64,000 bases of DNA, from the NCBI GenBank assembly GCA_963920525.1, contig OY986436.1:10557001-10621000 (forward strand), in the 5' to 3' direction. The notes beneath the pieces are model-generated. The model was not told the DNA's origin. It ran no database searches and worked only from the letters and a program-made list of their open reading frames with translations. Shown piece after piece: positions 34,810 through 46,006 of the stretch; within the stretch, counting starts at the first letter, position 1, and each line of letters starts with the position of its first letter. Position numbers and translations under genes: made by a program. The stretch comes from Dichetophora obliterata. Taxonomy: Eukaryota; Arthropoda; Insecta; Diptera; Sciomyzidae.

Positions 34810-35330
34810 GAAATTGGATAATTTTTAGTTTGTAATAATGCCGATAGATATATTTCAAACAACGAGAGATTTCTTTAATTTATGTTAAAACATTGCATTT
34901 TGTAACATTTTTGACCGAAATCATTTAAAGACGAATCGGTCAATGTGTTAAAATTTTAAAGTCAAAATATCAGAAAAAGAACTGTCTCACATTTTTGCTT
35001 GTAACTCCTAAACTGAAGCTAATGGCGAAAAATTTACATTATTTCTCAATTTTGCGTACAAAATTTATATAGAATAGACTATCTATCGCGTATCCTGAAA
35101 TGTTTTCACAGTTTCTATGTGTAATGTAATATAATATTATGGAAAATAGAATGTTGTCATCTGAATTTTCAATCAATCATTGTCATTGCATTGATATTTT
35201 TGTATAATTGTATTGAAATATTGTCATTTCTCCTTATCTTTCTTTAATTTAATCTTGGTTTTTTAAAAAAAAAAAATATTTTATAAAATTATTTTTTTTA
35301 AATTAAAAATAAATTATAATTCTCATTTTT

Positions 35331-38300
35331 GTTGACTTTATATGATTTAAATACAAATTCTAAATGTTTGATAGTTTAAATCATACTTGATTTTAAATAC
35401 AAATTCTAGTTGTTTGACAGTTTAAAATCGTTTATCGAGCTTAAGGTCAAAGTTAGAACAATTAATTGTTCTAACGAATTTTTCTAAAGAAACAACAACA
35501 ACAACAAAGTTTTTTTTTTCAATATGAAAGGAAAAAAAACCACTAGCAATTGATTTTATTGTACAATTTCTGCTCTGCTAAAAGCGTCATCAGAAATCTT
35601 TGTGATTGCCCGTGCAAGCGCGTTGACGCACTGCACCATCGGGGCGATGAGATTTTGAAGCTTCAATTTCTCATTTTTTCTCCTTAATTTCATAATGCCA
35701 CCTTCGCTGTTGTATTTCTGTTTTACTTTAGTTTCTATGCTTATGTATATATGTAGTCCAACAGCCTGCTGGAATTCTGCACTAACAAAGCATGTTTACT
35801 GAAGTTGTTTTTAGAATTTTTGCTGATTTTGTTTTTCAGCTGTTTCCGTTTGGTCGAGCTCTACCATTTGATTAAAGTTTTTTTCTCTAAATGACCTCTA
35901 TATTTATTATGTTGACTTTATATGATTTAAATACAAATTCTAAATGTTTGATAGTTTAAATCATACTTGATTTTAAATACAAATTCTAGTTGTTTGACAG
36001 TTTAAAATCGTTTATCGAGCTTAAGGTCAAAGTTAGAACAATTAATTGTTCTAACGAATTTTTCTAAAGAAACAACAACAACAACAAAGTTTTTTTTTTC
36101 AATATGAAAGGAAAAAAAAAACCACTAGCAATTGATTTTATTGTACAATTTCTGCTCTGCTAAAAGCGTCATCAGAAATCTTTGTGATTGCCCGTGCAAG
36201 CGCGTTGACGCACTGCACCATCGGGGCGATGAGATTTTGAAGCTTCAATTTCTCATTTTTTCTCCTTAATTTCATAATGCCACCTTCGCTGTTGTATTTC
36301 TGTTTTACTTTAGTTTCTATGCTTATGTATATATGTAGTCCAACAGCCTGCTGGAATTCTGCACTAACAAAGCATGTTTACTGAAGTTGTTTTTAGAATT
36401 TTTGCTGATTTTGTTTTTCAGCTGTTTCCGTTTGGTCGAGCTCTACCATTTGATTAAAGTTTTTTTCTCTAAATGACCTCTATATTTATTATGTTGACTT
36501 TATATGATTTAAATACAAATTCTAAATGTTTGATAGTTTAAATCATACTTGATTTTAAATACAAATTCTAGTTGTTTGACAGTTTAAAATCGTTTATCGA
36601 GCTTAAGGTCAAAGTTAGAACAATTAATTGTTCTAACGAATTTTTCTAAAGAAACAACAACAACAACAAAGTTTTTTTTTTTCAATATGAAAGGAAAAAA
36701 AAAAACCACTAGCAATTGATTTTATTGTACAATTTCTGCTCTGCTAAAAGCGTCATCAGAAATCTTTGTGATTGCCCGTGCAAGCGCGTTGACGCACTGC
36801 ACCATCGGGGCGATGAGATTTTGAAGCTTCAATTTCTCATTTTTTCTCCTTAATTTCATAATGCCACCTTCGCTGTTGTATTTCTGTTTTACTTTAGTTT
36901 CTATGCTTATGTATATATGTAGTCCAACAGCCTGCTGGAATTCTGCACTAACAAAGCATGTTTACTGAAGTTGTTTTTAGAATTTTTGCTGATTTTGTTT
37001 TTCAGCTGTTTCCGTTTGGTCGAGCTCTACCATTTGATTAAAGTTTTTTTCTCTAAATGACCTCTATATTTATTATGTTGACTTTATATGATTTAAATAC
37101 AAATTCTAAATGTTTGATAGTTTAAATCATACTTGATTTTAAATACAAATTCTAGTTGTTTGACAGTTTAAAATCGTTTATCGAGCTTAAGGTCAAAGTT
37201 AGAACAATTAATTGTTCTAACGAATTTTTCTAAAGAAACAACAACAACAACAAAGTTTTTTTTTTCAATATGAAAGGAAAAAAAAAAAACCACTAGCAAT
37301 TGATTTTATTGTACAATTTCTGCTCTGCTAAAAGCGTCATCAGAAATCTTTGTGATTGCCCGTGCAGAATTCCAGCAGGCTGTTGGACTACATATATACA
37401 TAAGCATAGAAACTAAAGTAAAACAGAAATACAACAGCGAAGGTGGCATTATGAAATTAAGGAGAAAAAATGAGAAATTGAAGCTTCAAAATCTCATCGC
37501 CCCGATGGTGCAGTGCGTCAACGCGCTTGCACGGGCAATCACAAAGATTTCTGATGACGCTTTTAGCAGAGCAGAAATTGTACAATAAAATCAATTGCTA
37601 GTGGTTTTTTTTTTTTTTCCTTTCATATTGAAAAAAAAAAAAAACTTTGTTGTTGTTGTTGTTTCTTTAGAAAAATTCGTTAGAACAATTAATTGTTCTA
37701 ACTTTGACCTTAAGCTCGATAAACGATTTTAAACTGTCAAACAACTAGAATTTGTATTTAAAATCAAGTATGATTTAAACTATCAAACATTTAGAATTTG
37801 TATTTAAATCATATAAAGTCAACATAATAAATATAGAGGTCATTTAGAGAAAAAAACTTTAATCAAATGGTAGAGCTCGACCAAACGGAAACAGCTGAAA
37901 AACAAAATCAGCAAAAATTCTAAAAACAACTTCAGTAAACATGCTTTGTTAGTGCAGAATTCCAGCAGGCTGTTGGACTACATATATACATAAGCATAGA
38001 AACTAAAGTAAAACAGAAATACAACAGCGAAGGTGGCATTATGAAATTAAGGAGAAAAAATGAGAAATTGAAGCTTCAAAATCTCATCGCCCCGATGGTG
38101 CAGTGCGTCAACGCGCTTGCACGGGCAATCACAAAGATTTCTGATGACGCTTTTAGCAGAGCAGAAATTGTACAATAAAATCAATTGCTAGTGGTTTTTT
38201 TTTTTTTTCCTTTCATATTGAAAAAAAAAAAAAACTTTGTTGTTGTTGTTGTTTCTTTAGAAAAATTCGTTAGAACAATTAATTGTTCTAACTTTGACCT

Positions 38301-38450
38301 TAAGCTCGATAAACGATTTTAAACTGTCAAACAACTAGAATTTGTATTTAAAATCAAGTATGATTTAAACTATCAAACATTTAGAATTTGTATTTAAATC
38401 ATATAAAGTCAACATAATAAATATAGAGGTCATTTAGAGGAAAAAAACTT
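35331..38450. repeat. Array of ~582-bp units: four forward (last cut), two inverted
   Basis: Forward units start gttgactttatatgattt at 35331, 35911, 36493 and 37077 (periods 580, 582, 584). The fourth is cut at 37366 and joined to inverted units beginning 37367 and about 37957. Units look nearly identical apart from homopolymer length. Each carries a perfect 24-bp palindrome (gttagaacaattaattgttc then taac) and, on the strand opposite the forward unit, a short open frame. A 14-bp sequence, taattctcattttt, lies outside both ends (35317-35330 and 38451-38464). Confidence 0.9.
37367..37588 (+). CDS. Short open frame inside the array unit (unrecognised)
   Basis: In inverted units the frame reads EFQQAVGLHIYISIETKVKQ, then KYNSEGGIMKLRRKNEKLKL, then QNLIAPMVQCVNALARAITK, ending ISDDAFSRAEIVQ and TAA (37586-37588). 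It is repeated at 37957-38178 and on the minus strand of forward units (for example stop near 35557). A Lys/Arg-rich then amphipathic composition looks like the end of a real protein, perhaps the C terminus of a transposon- or host-derived DNA-binding protein. A gtgcag just upstream could be a splice acceptor. I cannot name a family, and it may not be expressed. Confidence 0.3.
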   Translation, partial: EFQQAVGLHIYISIETKVKQKYNSEGGIMKLRRKNEKLKLQNLIAPMVQCVNALARAITKISDDAFSRAEIVQ

Positions 38451-38482
38451 TAATTCTCATTTTTTTAATAATAAATGATAAA

Positions 38483-39118
38483 AGCTGCTTTCCATTCGCT
38501 TCAAAATAATCCAGATTATTTTTTTTACATGCAAAGCAAAAACAAAAAATAATCCTATAACAAATAGGATTATTTTTGCTGTACATATAAAATTGTGATA
38601 TAGCCTTTAAAAAATTTGAAACACATGTGCCGCATCTGTATATTTTTATGAGCTGCCATTTCATTTTTTGAATTATTTGTTTGTTTGATACAATGACTAT
38701 TAGGTAGCCATGACAGCTACCTATTTTCTCACGAGCTGCGACCATCGAATGTTAAACAAAATAAAACAAAACAAACCGCGTGTGTCACACACATTGGACG
38801 TATTCAGCTGAGCCGACAATTGCATTTAAATTATTTATATAATTGCATAATATTAATAATTAAATAATTTACAATTTTTCTGACGTTTAGAGTAAAACAC
38901 ATTCAGAGAAAAACATCTTTCACTAAGGTATCGCGACCATAACAGTTCACAACAGTTTTGAACGACACACGTTCTCATGACACCTAATAGTTATTGTATC
39001 ATGATTGTTTGAATTTAATTTTGACTGCAACGGTAGTGCCCTCCACGAGTCGTTTTTATTGCCGTTCCTTTGAGAAAATTTGTTATCGTGATTATATTAA
39101 GGCGAAAGGAACGCAGCT
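38483..39118 (+). mobile_element. ~640-bp MITE, copy 1
   Basis: Ends agctgctttccattcgctt and, inverted, agctgcgttcctttcgcctt. An internal hairpin ataatcctataacaaatagg-attat lies near 38550. A second copy in reverse orientation is at 42491-43135. Confidence 0.8.
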
Positions 39119-39580
39119 AATATTTCTTAGTAACATAACTTTTTTAAAATTAGGACTTAGTTGAGTTTTCCTTCTAAAACTATCATAAACTATACTTATG
39201 AACATAAATTATGAGCATTTTAAAAATTTTTCAATTCAGTTAATTTAAGAAAGAGCGCGAATTTAAAGAGGAAAGAACACGCTACATTGTGTAACGAGTG
39301 TGGCCAAAAATAATCTAATAAAAAAGTCATAAGTTAGTAAATCTAAATATGCAGAATCATTTTTTCGAATTTAGAATATTAATATTTCGAGTGTATAAGG
39401 ACTTTGCGATATCTTTTCAGAATGCCAGTCAATTAACCAAATGCCAAAAAATTCACTTATATTTATTTTATATGTTTTACTAAAAACAAAGATAATTAAA
39501 AGCAATCATAAAAAATTTTGTACAACTAAAGATAGGTCTTAGAAATCTAAAAAACGAAAACTTTGAGAAACAATAATAAG

Positions 39581-40170
39581 AAAACAGCATTTTTGTTTTT
39601 TTTTTTTTAATTTTAATGTGTCTTATAACAACTCTTTCTCAACTTATTCCCAAAATGGTTTGGCGAAACTCAAAAACAACGGCTTTACGTCCACTTTGCT
39701 GGAGCATGTTTTGGACAAAATGAGCAATTTTATATGAAAAAATAACAAAATTTTCATAAAGTTCAAAAAAACAAATTAAGAAAAACAGCATTTTTTTTAT
39801 TATATATTTCTATGTCTATTACCAATATTTTCGCAACATGTTCCCAAAATTTGGTTTGCCAAAACTCAATGATAATGAGTTAACGCCTACTTTTGTGCAG
39901 CATGTTTTGGCGAAAATGAGCAATTTAAAATGAAAAAATAACAAAATTTTCACAAAGTTCAAAACACAAAATAAGAAAACCAGCATTTTTGTTTTTTTTA
40001 TTTTAATATATCTACTATCAATATTTTCGCAACATGTTACCAAAATTTGGTTTGCTAAAACTCAATTATAACGACTTTACGCCCACTTTTGTAGAGTATG
40101 TTTAAGTCAAAATAAGCCATTTTATTTGAAAAAATAAAGCCAATTTTCACAAGCTTTCAAATAAAAAAAA
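39581..40170 (+). repeat. Three tandem units of ~195-200 bp
   Basis: Unit starts aaaacagcatttttg-like at 39581, 39781 and 39976. Each holds a ttcccaaaat or taccaaaat stretch, then ggtttg and aaactcaa, then acgcc/acgtcc-cacttt and gcatgtttt. Copies are well diverged, so this is an old duplication. Confidence 0.75.
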
Positions 40171-40254
40171 AAATATTTTTTAATAAAACTTTCAAATAAA
40201 ACACTTCGCTAACATAGCCCTAATATTTTACAGTTTTTACAGATGTAGGATAAG

Positions 40255-40600
40255 TTTTTGGGGTACTTTACCAGATTACTGATTTCAGTTATATGGAAGT
40301 TGGGCGTGCTAGTCGGCTGATTTGATTAATTTTTACACTAGCTATTTTTAATTACAAAAGAACAATGTGTAGCAAAGTTTAATGAACTGGGATCATTTTT
40401 TGAATATTTATACCAGATTTCTGATTTCGGTTATATGGGAGGTGAGTGTGTTAGTCAGCCAATTTGGTTCATTTTCAAATTAACTTTTTACAGCTGCAAA
40501 AGAACTATGTGCACCAAATTTCACTGATCTAGGATAATTTTTTGCGGAGCTATTCCAGATTACCGATTTCGGTTATATGGGAGGTGGGCGCGGCATTTAT
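40255..40600 (+). repeat. Three tandem units of ~142 bp
   Basis: Unit landmark cagatt(a/t)c(t/c)gattt(c/t) at 40272, 40414 and 40556, each followed by ggttatatgggaggtg(g/a)g or a close variant. No coding. Confidence 0.7.
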
Positions 40601-41200
40601 TCAGTTCACAAAACTCATTTTCACAAATTCTCATCTTCCCGATTCTTGACCAGCTCTTTCTCTTTTTGGCCACTCGCTATATGGGCTTGTTACACTGTGC
40701 GCTGTTTCCTTGGCAGCTCAAAGCTGTTGCATATTTTTAGGCATACGATTTGAGTTAACATTTCAGTGCTGTTGTAGCTAAATTCTGTTAAATCGACATC
40801 ATGCTTTTATTGACGCCTAGTTTTAGTTGATTTCAGCTAAATAATTGGTTTTGCCGCTTGAGCAAAATAATTTAATTAACTTTCCAACACTGCATACATT
40901 AATATCAGAAATATTACCAAATATTACCATGGTTTTTTTACATAAATTGTTAAATTTTAAGATCCATTAAAAAGGTATGCTGATGAAAAAATCCCTATAA
41001 AATCATATTAAAAATAAAAATTAACAGCATATTTTAGATAATGTAATAAGTTAACGTTGGACAAATCATAATTTTTGTTAACAATTTTATTGTCAAAATT
41101 ATTTAAAATTAACAAAACTATTTTTTTTTAACATAATTTCTACAAAACCATGTAAGTTAATAAGTTTTGATTAGTGAAAAATTAACTGTGCGACGAAAAT

Positions 41201-41290
41201 GCACACCAACGACAAGCAAGACACGAGAAGCTATACTTTTTTCTATACGAAATTCTATTGCTTCTCGTGTCTTGCTTGTCGTTGGTGTGC
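41201..41290. repeat. 31-bp perfect inverted repeat with 28-nt spacer
   Basis: Arm 41201-41231 starts gcacaccaacgacaagcaag; arm 41260-41290 is its exact reverse complement. The part gacaagcaagacacgagaag recurs in degenerate single-arm form at about 8970-8992 and (inverted) 19279-19300, so it belongs to a dispersed element whose two arms are joined here. Confidence 0.85.
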
Positions 41291-42490
41291 TGCTTCGTGA
41301 TACAGAATAATGCACTAAGTTAATGTTTAAGCATAAGTTATTTAAAAAATACGAAAATAAAGTGAAACATTTTGGAGTGTATAATTAAACAATATTCACT
41401 AAGTCAAATGTAATTCAGCGAAATTTTACTTAACATTGCGTAAAAATGTGAAAAAATACTAACATATATCGCTGCTTGGAACGATATTTAGGACACATCT
41501 TGAAGCAAATTTGACTGAGGCTTATGGCTTTATCGTTCCAAAGCTGCAATACAGAGTTAATTATAATCAAAAACAACTCATGGAGTAACTAAACTAATTC
41601 AGAAACTTAAAAAAACATACTTAAATTGCGTATAATTTTTTTTTCAAATATGTACCAAATATTTGTTTAAGATTTTTCTTGAATGCTACAAGTTAATTAG
41701 GGGTTTCACAAGCTGTTGTATTGTGCTATTTTTTCACAATAGCTGTAAAATTATTGTAGATGCCTTCCACATAAAACTAATTTACGACAAACCATTCCAT
41801 TTTGCATATTTTCTGCTTGTCGTACTTCACTAGTGCTGTTCTTGTTACGAGTTTGTTATTACTGCGTACATTTTATAAGCAATGTCACTACAATAACATA
41901 TTTTGTTTTTATATTGTGAGGGAAAATTCAATAATAACTAGTTTTAAGAAATTAATTTTCTTTGACCAACTGTCTGTTTCTTCAGTCGGCTGTATAAAAA
42001 AATTTTCCCTTAGGGTGTGTTCACAGTTTTTGTGTTTTTGTTCTGAGAACGCAATACGACATATGACAATACGTGAGCTTGTGAGAACCCTAATTGTTTT
42101 GTTCTCTGCTATATGTCTTAATTATATTTAAATTTTATTATTATTATATTTGTGCTCATTACTTTTAGCTTGGATTTTATTTTATATGATTTTAATTTTT
42201 CTTTTTGTATTTATGTAATGTTTTCAATAATATATATCATATTTTTTAAACTATACACCATATAAAATGTTTTAACAACTAATATTTAATTGTTTTCTGC
42301 TGCTGAAACACCTGTTGCTCTATACCAATAAATAAGTTTTGCTGAAACACCCCTTAGCTTGGTTTGGAGACTTGGTGTGAAGTGATTTTCACTCAGCAGC
42401 GGGTGTTTCAGATGAAATTTTTGAAACAAATATTAAAGTGTGAATTGTTATGATTAAACCCGTTCTACACTCGCCACTTCAAGAGCAATA
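41291..42490. other. Intergenic sequence, no gene seen
   Basis: AT-rich. A pair aggggtttcac (41699) and ctgaaacacccct (near 42343) may be decayed inverted ends of another element, not followed further. Confidence 0.35.
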
Positions 42491-43135
42491 CCTGCGTTCC
42501 TTTCGCCTTAATATTATCGCGATAACAAATTTTCTCAAAGGAACGGCAAGAAAAACGACTCGTAGAGGGCACTACCGTTGCAGTAAAAATTAAATTCAAC
42601 CAAGCAATCATGATACAATAACTATTAGGTGTCATGAGAACGTGTGTCGTTCAAAACTGTTGTGAACTGTTATGGTATCGATACCTTAGTGGACGATGTT
42701 TTTCTCTGAATGTGTTTTTCTCTAAACGTCAGAAAAATTGTAAATTATTTAATTTAATTATTAATATTATGCAATTATATAAATAATTTAAGTGCAATTG
42801 TTGGCTCCGCTGCATGCGTCCAGTGTGTGAGACACACGCGGTTTCTTTTGTTTTCTTTTGTTTAACATTCGATGGTCGCAGCTCGTGAGAAAATAGATAG
42901 CTGTCATGGCTACCTATTAGCCATTGTATCAAACAAACAAATAATTCAAAAAATGAAATGACAGCTCATAAAAATATATATGCGCGGCATCTGTGTTTCA
43001 AATTTTTCAAAGGCTATATCACCATTTTATATGTATAGCAAAAATAATCCTATTTGTTATAGGATTATTTTTTTGTTTTTGCTTTGCACGTAAAAAAAAT
43101 AATCTGGATTATTTTGAAGCGAATGGAACGCAGCT
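42491..43135 (-). mobile_element. ~640-bp MITE, copy 2 (inverted relative to copy 1)
   Basis: Matches copy 1 along its whole length in reverse complement, including tcgatggtcgcagctcgtga and the ataatcc hairpin. The two copies bracket 3.4 kb, so they could alternatively be the arms of one 4.65-kb foldback element. Confidence 0.8.
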
Positions 43136-43833
43136 AATAATCGCCACAAGCAGTTGTTTGCAATTTGGGTTGAAGGGAACTTTCGTTAGTCCACCGATGC
43201 GGTGAATTGTCAACAAACTGATTACTTGGAAAACAATTGTTGCTCGTAAGCTGCAAAACAAGCACTTGGTTGCATGAATATGAAACTTTTATAATTCCTT
43301 GCACAAGTGCTCAGGCTAAGTGGTCTTCGTTTTTTATTCAAATAAAAAATTTATTTCATATTTCTCCTCCGATGTTTCGCTGGTTCTTTTGCAGCTTCTT
43401 CGGGGAGTTTTATTTATCTTAAAAAGAATACAAAAATGAGAATATAGTAAGACTATAGAACCAATAGATATAATTACATTTTTAAATGATCAAAATTATA
43501 GAACAAAAGAACTTTCAAAGTTGAATTTTATATTAAAACTGGTGTTATTGTTGATTTTTCACAAAAATTAACATATAACAATCAAATATTTAACAATCAA
43601 ACATTAAACAATCAGAACTTAACTATTTTTGTCAAGTAATCTTAAACTAATACTGCACTGCTTTAAAATTTTAAATTGCCACAGAGTATGCTAGATTTAT
43701 ATTATCTTTGTCTTCTTTCGTGTTCATAGTTATTCTTAGTTCTTGTTGTATTCGTAAGCTTTCTAATGTTAGTCTCTTCTTTGTTATTTTCTCTTTGTCA
43801 AGAATTTTAATTTTATCAAAATCAAAGTAGAAC

Positions 43834-44026
43834 TAGACAAGGTAGTGTTAGGTCTGAATGTGTTCTCTTTCTTAGTGACCATTACTGTCAAACTCAGCCA
43901 TTTTGGTATTTTTGCCAATTTTTGCTTTCATATTGCATTCTCATTGGTTGCAGGTTTTGTATGAAATGCCAACTTCGTTTTGACAGTATTGGTCACCGGC
44001 TCTCCGCCCTTACACTACTTTGTCTA
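43834..44026. mobile_element. ~190-bp MITE
   Basis: Ends tagacaaggtagtgtta and, inverted, tagacaaagtagtgtaa. Nested inner arms gaccattactgtcaaa and tttgacagtattggtc. Bordering TA suggests Tc1/mariner or Harbinger kin. Confidence 0.7.
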
Positions 44027-44694
44027 ATTTTGCCATGGTCAAAATCAGCTGTGTGTCTTGTTTCCATAATATTTTGAGCGAGGCCCGTTGATTCTCTTTC
44101 ATTTTTTATATCTGCCATATGTTCCTTCATTCTTACTCCGAGAGATATTTTCGTTGTCCCAATGTTGCTCTATATTGATGAAACTTTTTCATTGTACGAA
44201 ATCGCCAAAAGTACATTTGACTACTACGTTTTATACTACATTTTCTATTAATTATTTGTTTTGACTCAAAATTATATTATGAGTTTTAAAAAATATAATA
44301 GTCACGTTTTTGTTGTAAAACAATAAAAAAAGAATAAAAGTAACTCAGTACGCAGAAAATACATAATCGTTACATGCGAATATTTCCAAAACTTTAAACT
44401 TTGAATTAAGTAAGAACTACGATGTCAACTTTTTGTAGTTCTTTTTTCAAACGGTATAAATATAGCTATTTAAATATTTTGGGAAATAAAAAACACTAAC
44501 TTCTTCATTTATTTAGTTTCAATATGTCTCGCTCACAAAAATTAAGCTTACCTGTCATAAATGCTGTTTTTAAATCATCAAAATATCAAGGGAGAAAATT
44601 TAGGAGAATAATTTTTTAAATGTATTTTTTTTAATTGAATTTTGTTATAAAACTATTCAAAAATATGTAAAAAATCAATCTAATCCGCTTATAA

Positions 44695-44990
44695 TTCAGA
44701 TTCTACAGTGCTAAAAACTTGGTGCGCCAGAGTACTTTTAACTGACCAGAGTAACTTTAAAAGCGTTTTTGTTGAAACATACTTTTTCGAAGTATGTAAA
44801 ACGAGATACATATTTTATTTTAATCTGTTTGTAATGTAATTCTACATATCTTTTACCAAAATTTGCGTCTTTGCAAAATTTGTCTAGTATGGCTAAAATA
44901 ACATAAATTCTGCTACTTTTTCGACGCTTCATGATTTTCTTAATTTTCATGCCATTCTGGTACAAGATATGCATTCAAAAGTCTATTTTC
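44695..44990 (+). repeat. Dispersed repeat, copy 2
   Basis: Same family and orientation as 29960-30310 (tggtgcgccagagtactttt here). Diverged, non-coding. Confidence 0.6.
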
Positions 44991-45712
44991 AAATGCATTT
45001 ATTTGTTTGTTTTAAAACAAACCGAAGCCGAGCTATGATGAAGCTCGATTGTCACTTTTTTTAAGCAGACAAACTTCAGCGCCATCTTTATATATCAAAA
45101 ATATTTGTTAGAAAAAAAAACAACATTTTTTTGTTACTTAAACTGATGATGTAACTGATGAGTAATGAATAACGCCTTAAATCTCCCTTAAGTGTAATGA
45201 AAAAAGCATAGTCTTTTAAAAAACAGTGTAGCAGAAGAAGAACTACTTTAAAAAAAGACGCAGCAAAACACTGAAATGATACTGTTTTTTTGAGACGACT
45301 ACACAACCCCGTTTGTCATTAATTTCAGAGAGAGAATATGTGTTTGTTTACATAAAATAAGGATATGTCAAATATATACTTAACCTTATTTTGATTGAAT
45401 CATGGTCTAGATGAGAATGGCGGAGAATATAATTACGTGTCATAATGTTAGCGAAACATAACAATGCTAATGTTTTAACATTATTCTTATTATTTTTTAA
45501 ATAAAAAATATTATCAGAAAGTAACTATTTTTTGAAAATTTATAACATTCAACCACAGAGACTATATAATACAGAGGTGTCAGTTCGAAGTTCACTCAAT
45601 TTAATTCATGTGCACTTATAGAAAAGTATATGCAGCGTCAAAACGAACGCTAGGCAAAGCATAATTATTTTTGTTTTTTTCTTCTATCCTCCGCACGCTT
45701 GTACAATGCAAC

Positions 45713-45828
45713 CTGGGGCCGAATTACAACATCCGTGATCGAGCAAAATTGTACAAGATTGATAGGCACTTTTCTCGTCGTGCCCTTCGTAATATTGCTC
45801 GATCACGGATGCTGTAATTTGGCCCCTG
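45713..45828. mobile_element. 116-bp hairpin MITE, twin 1
   Basis: Ends ctggggccgaattacaacat and, inverted, caggggccaaattacagcat, continuing through ccgtgatcgagcaa. Stem about 35 bp, loop about 45 nt. An identical-length twin lies 62 bp to the right. Confidence 0.85.
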
Positions 45829-45890
45829 ATTCGAAGAGCATTTGAAGTCGAACTGGCTGTTCTGTAGAATATAGTCTCTATGACTCAATC

Positions 45891-46006
45891 CTGGGGCCGA
45901 ATCACAGCATCCGTGATCGAGCAAAATTGTACAAGATTGATAGGCACTTGCCTCGTCATGCCCTTCTAAATTTTGCACGATCACGGATGCTGTAATTCGG
46001 CCCCTG
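45891..46006. mobile_element. 116-bp hairpin MITE, twin 2
   Basis: Ends ctggggccgaatcacagcat and, inverted, caggggccgaattacagcat. Shares aaaattgtacaagattgata and the gataggcactt loop with twin 1 in the same orientation. Confidence 0.85.
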
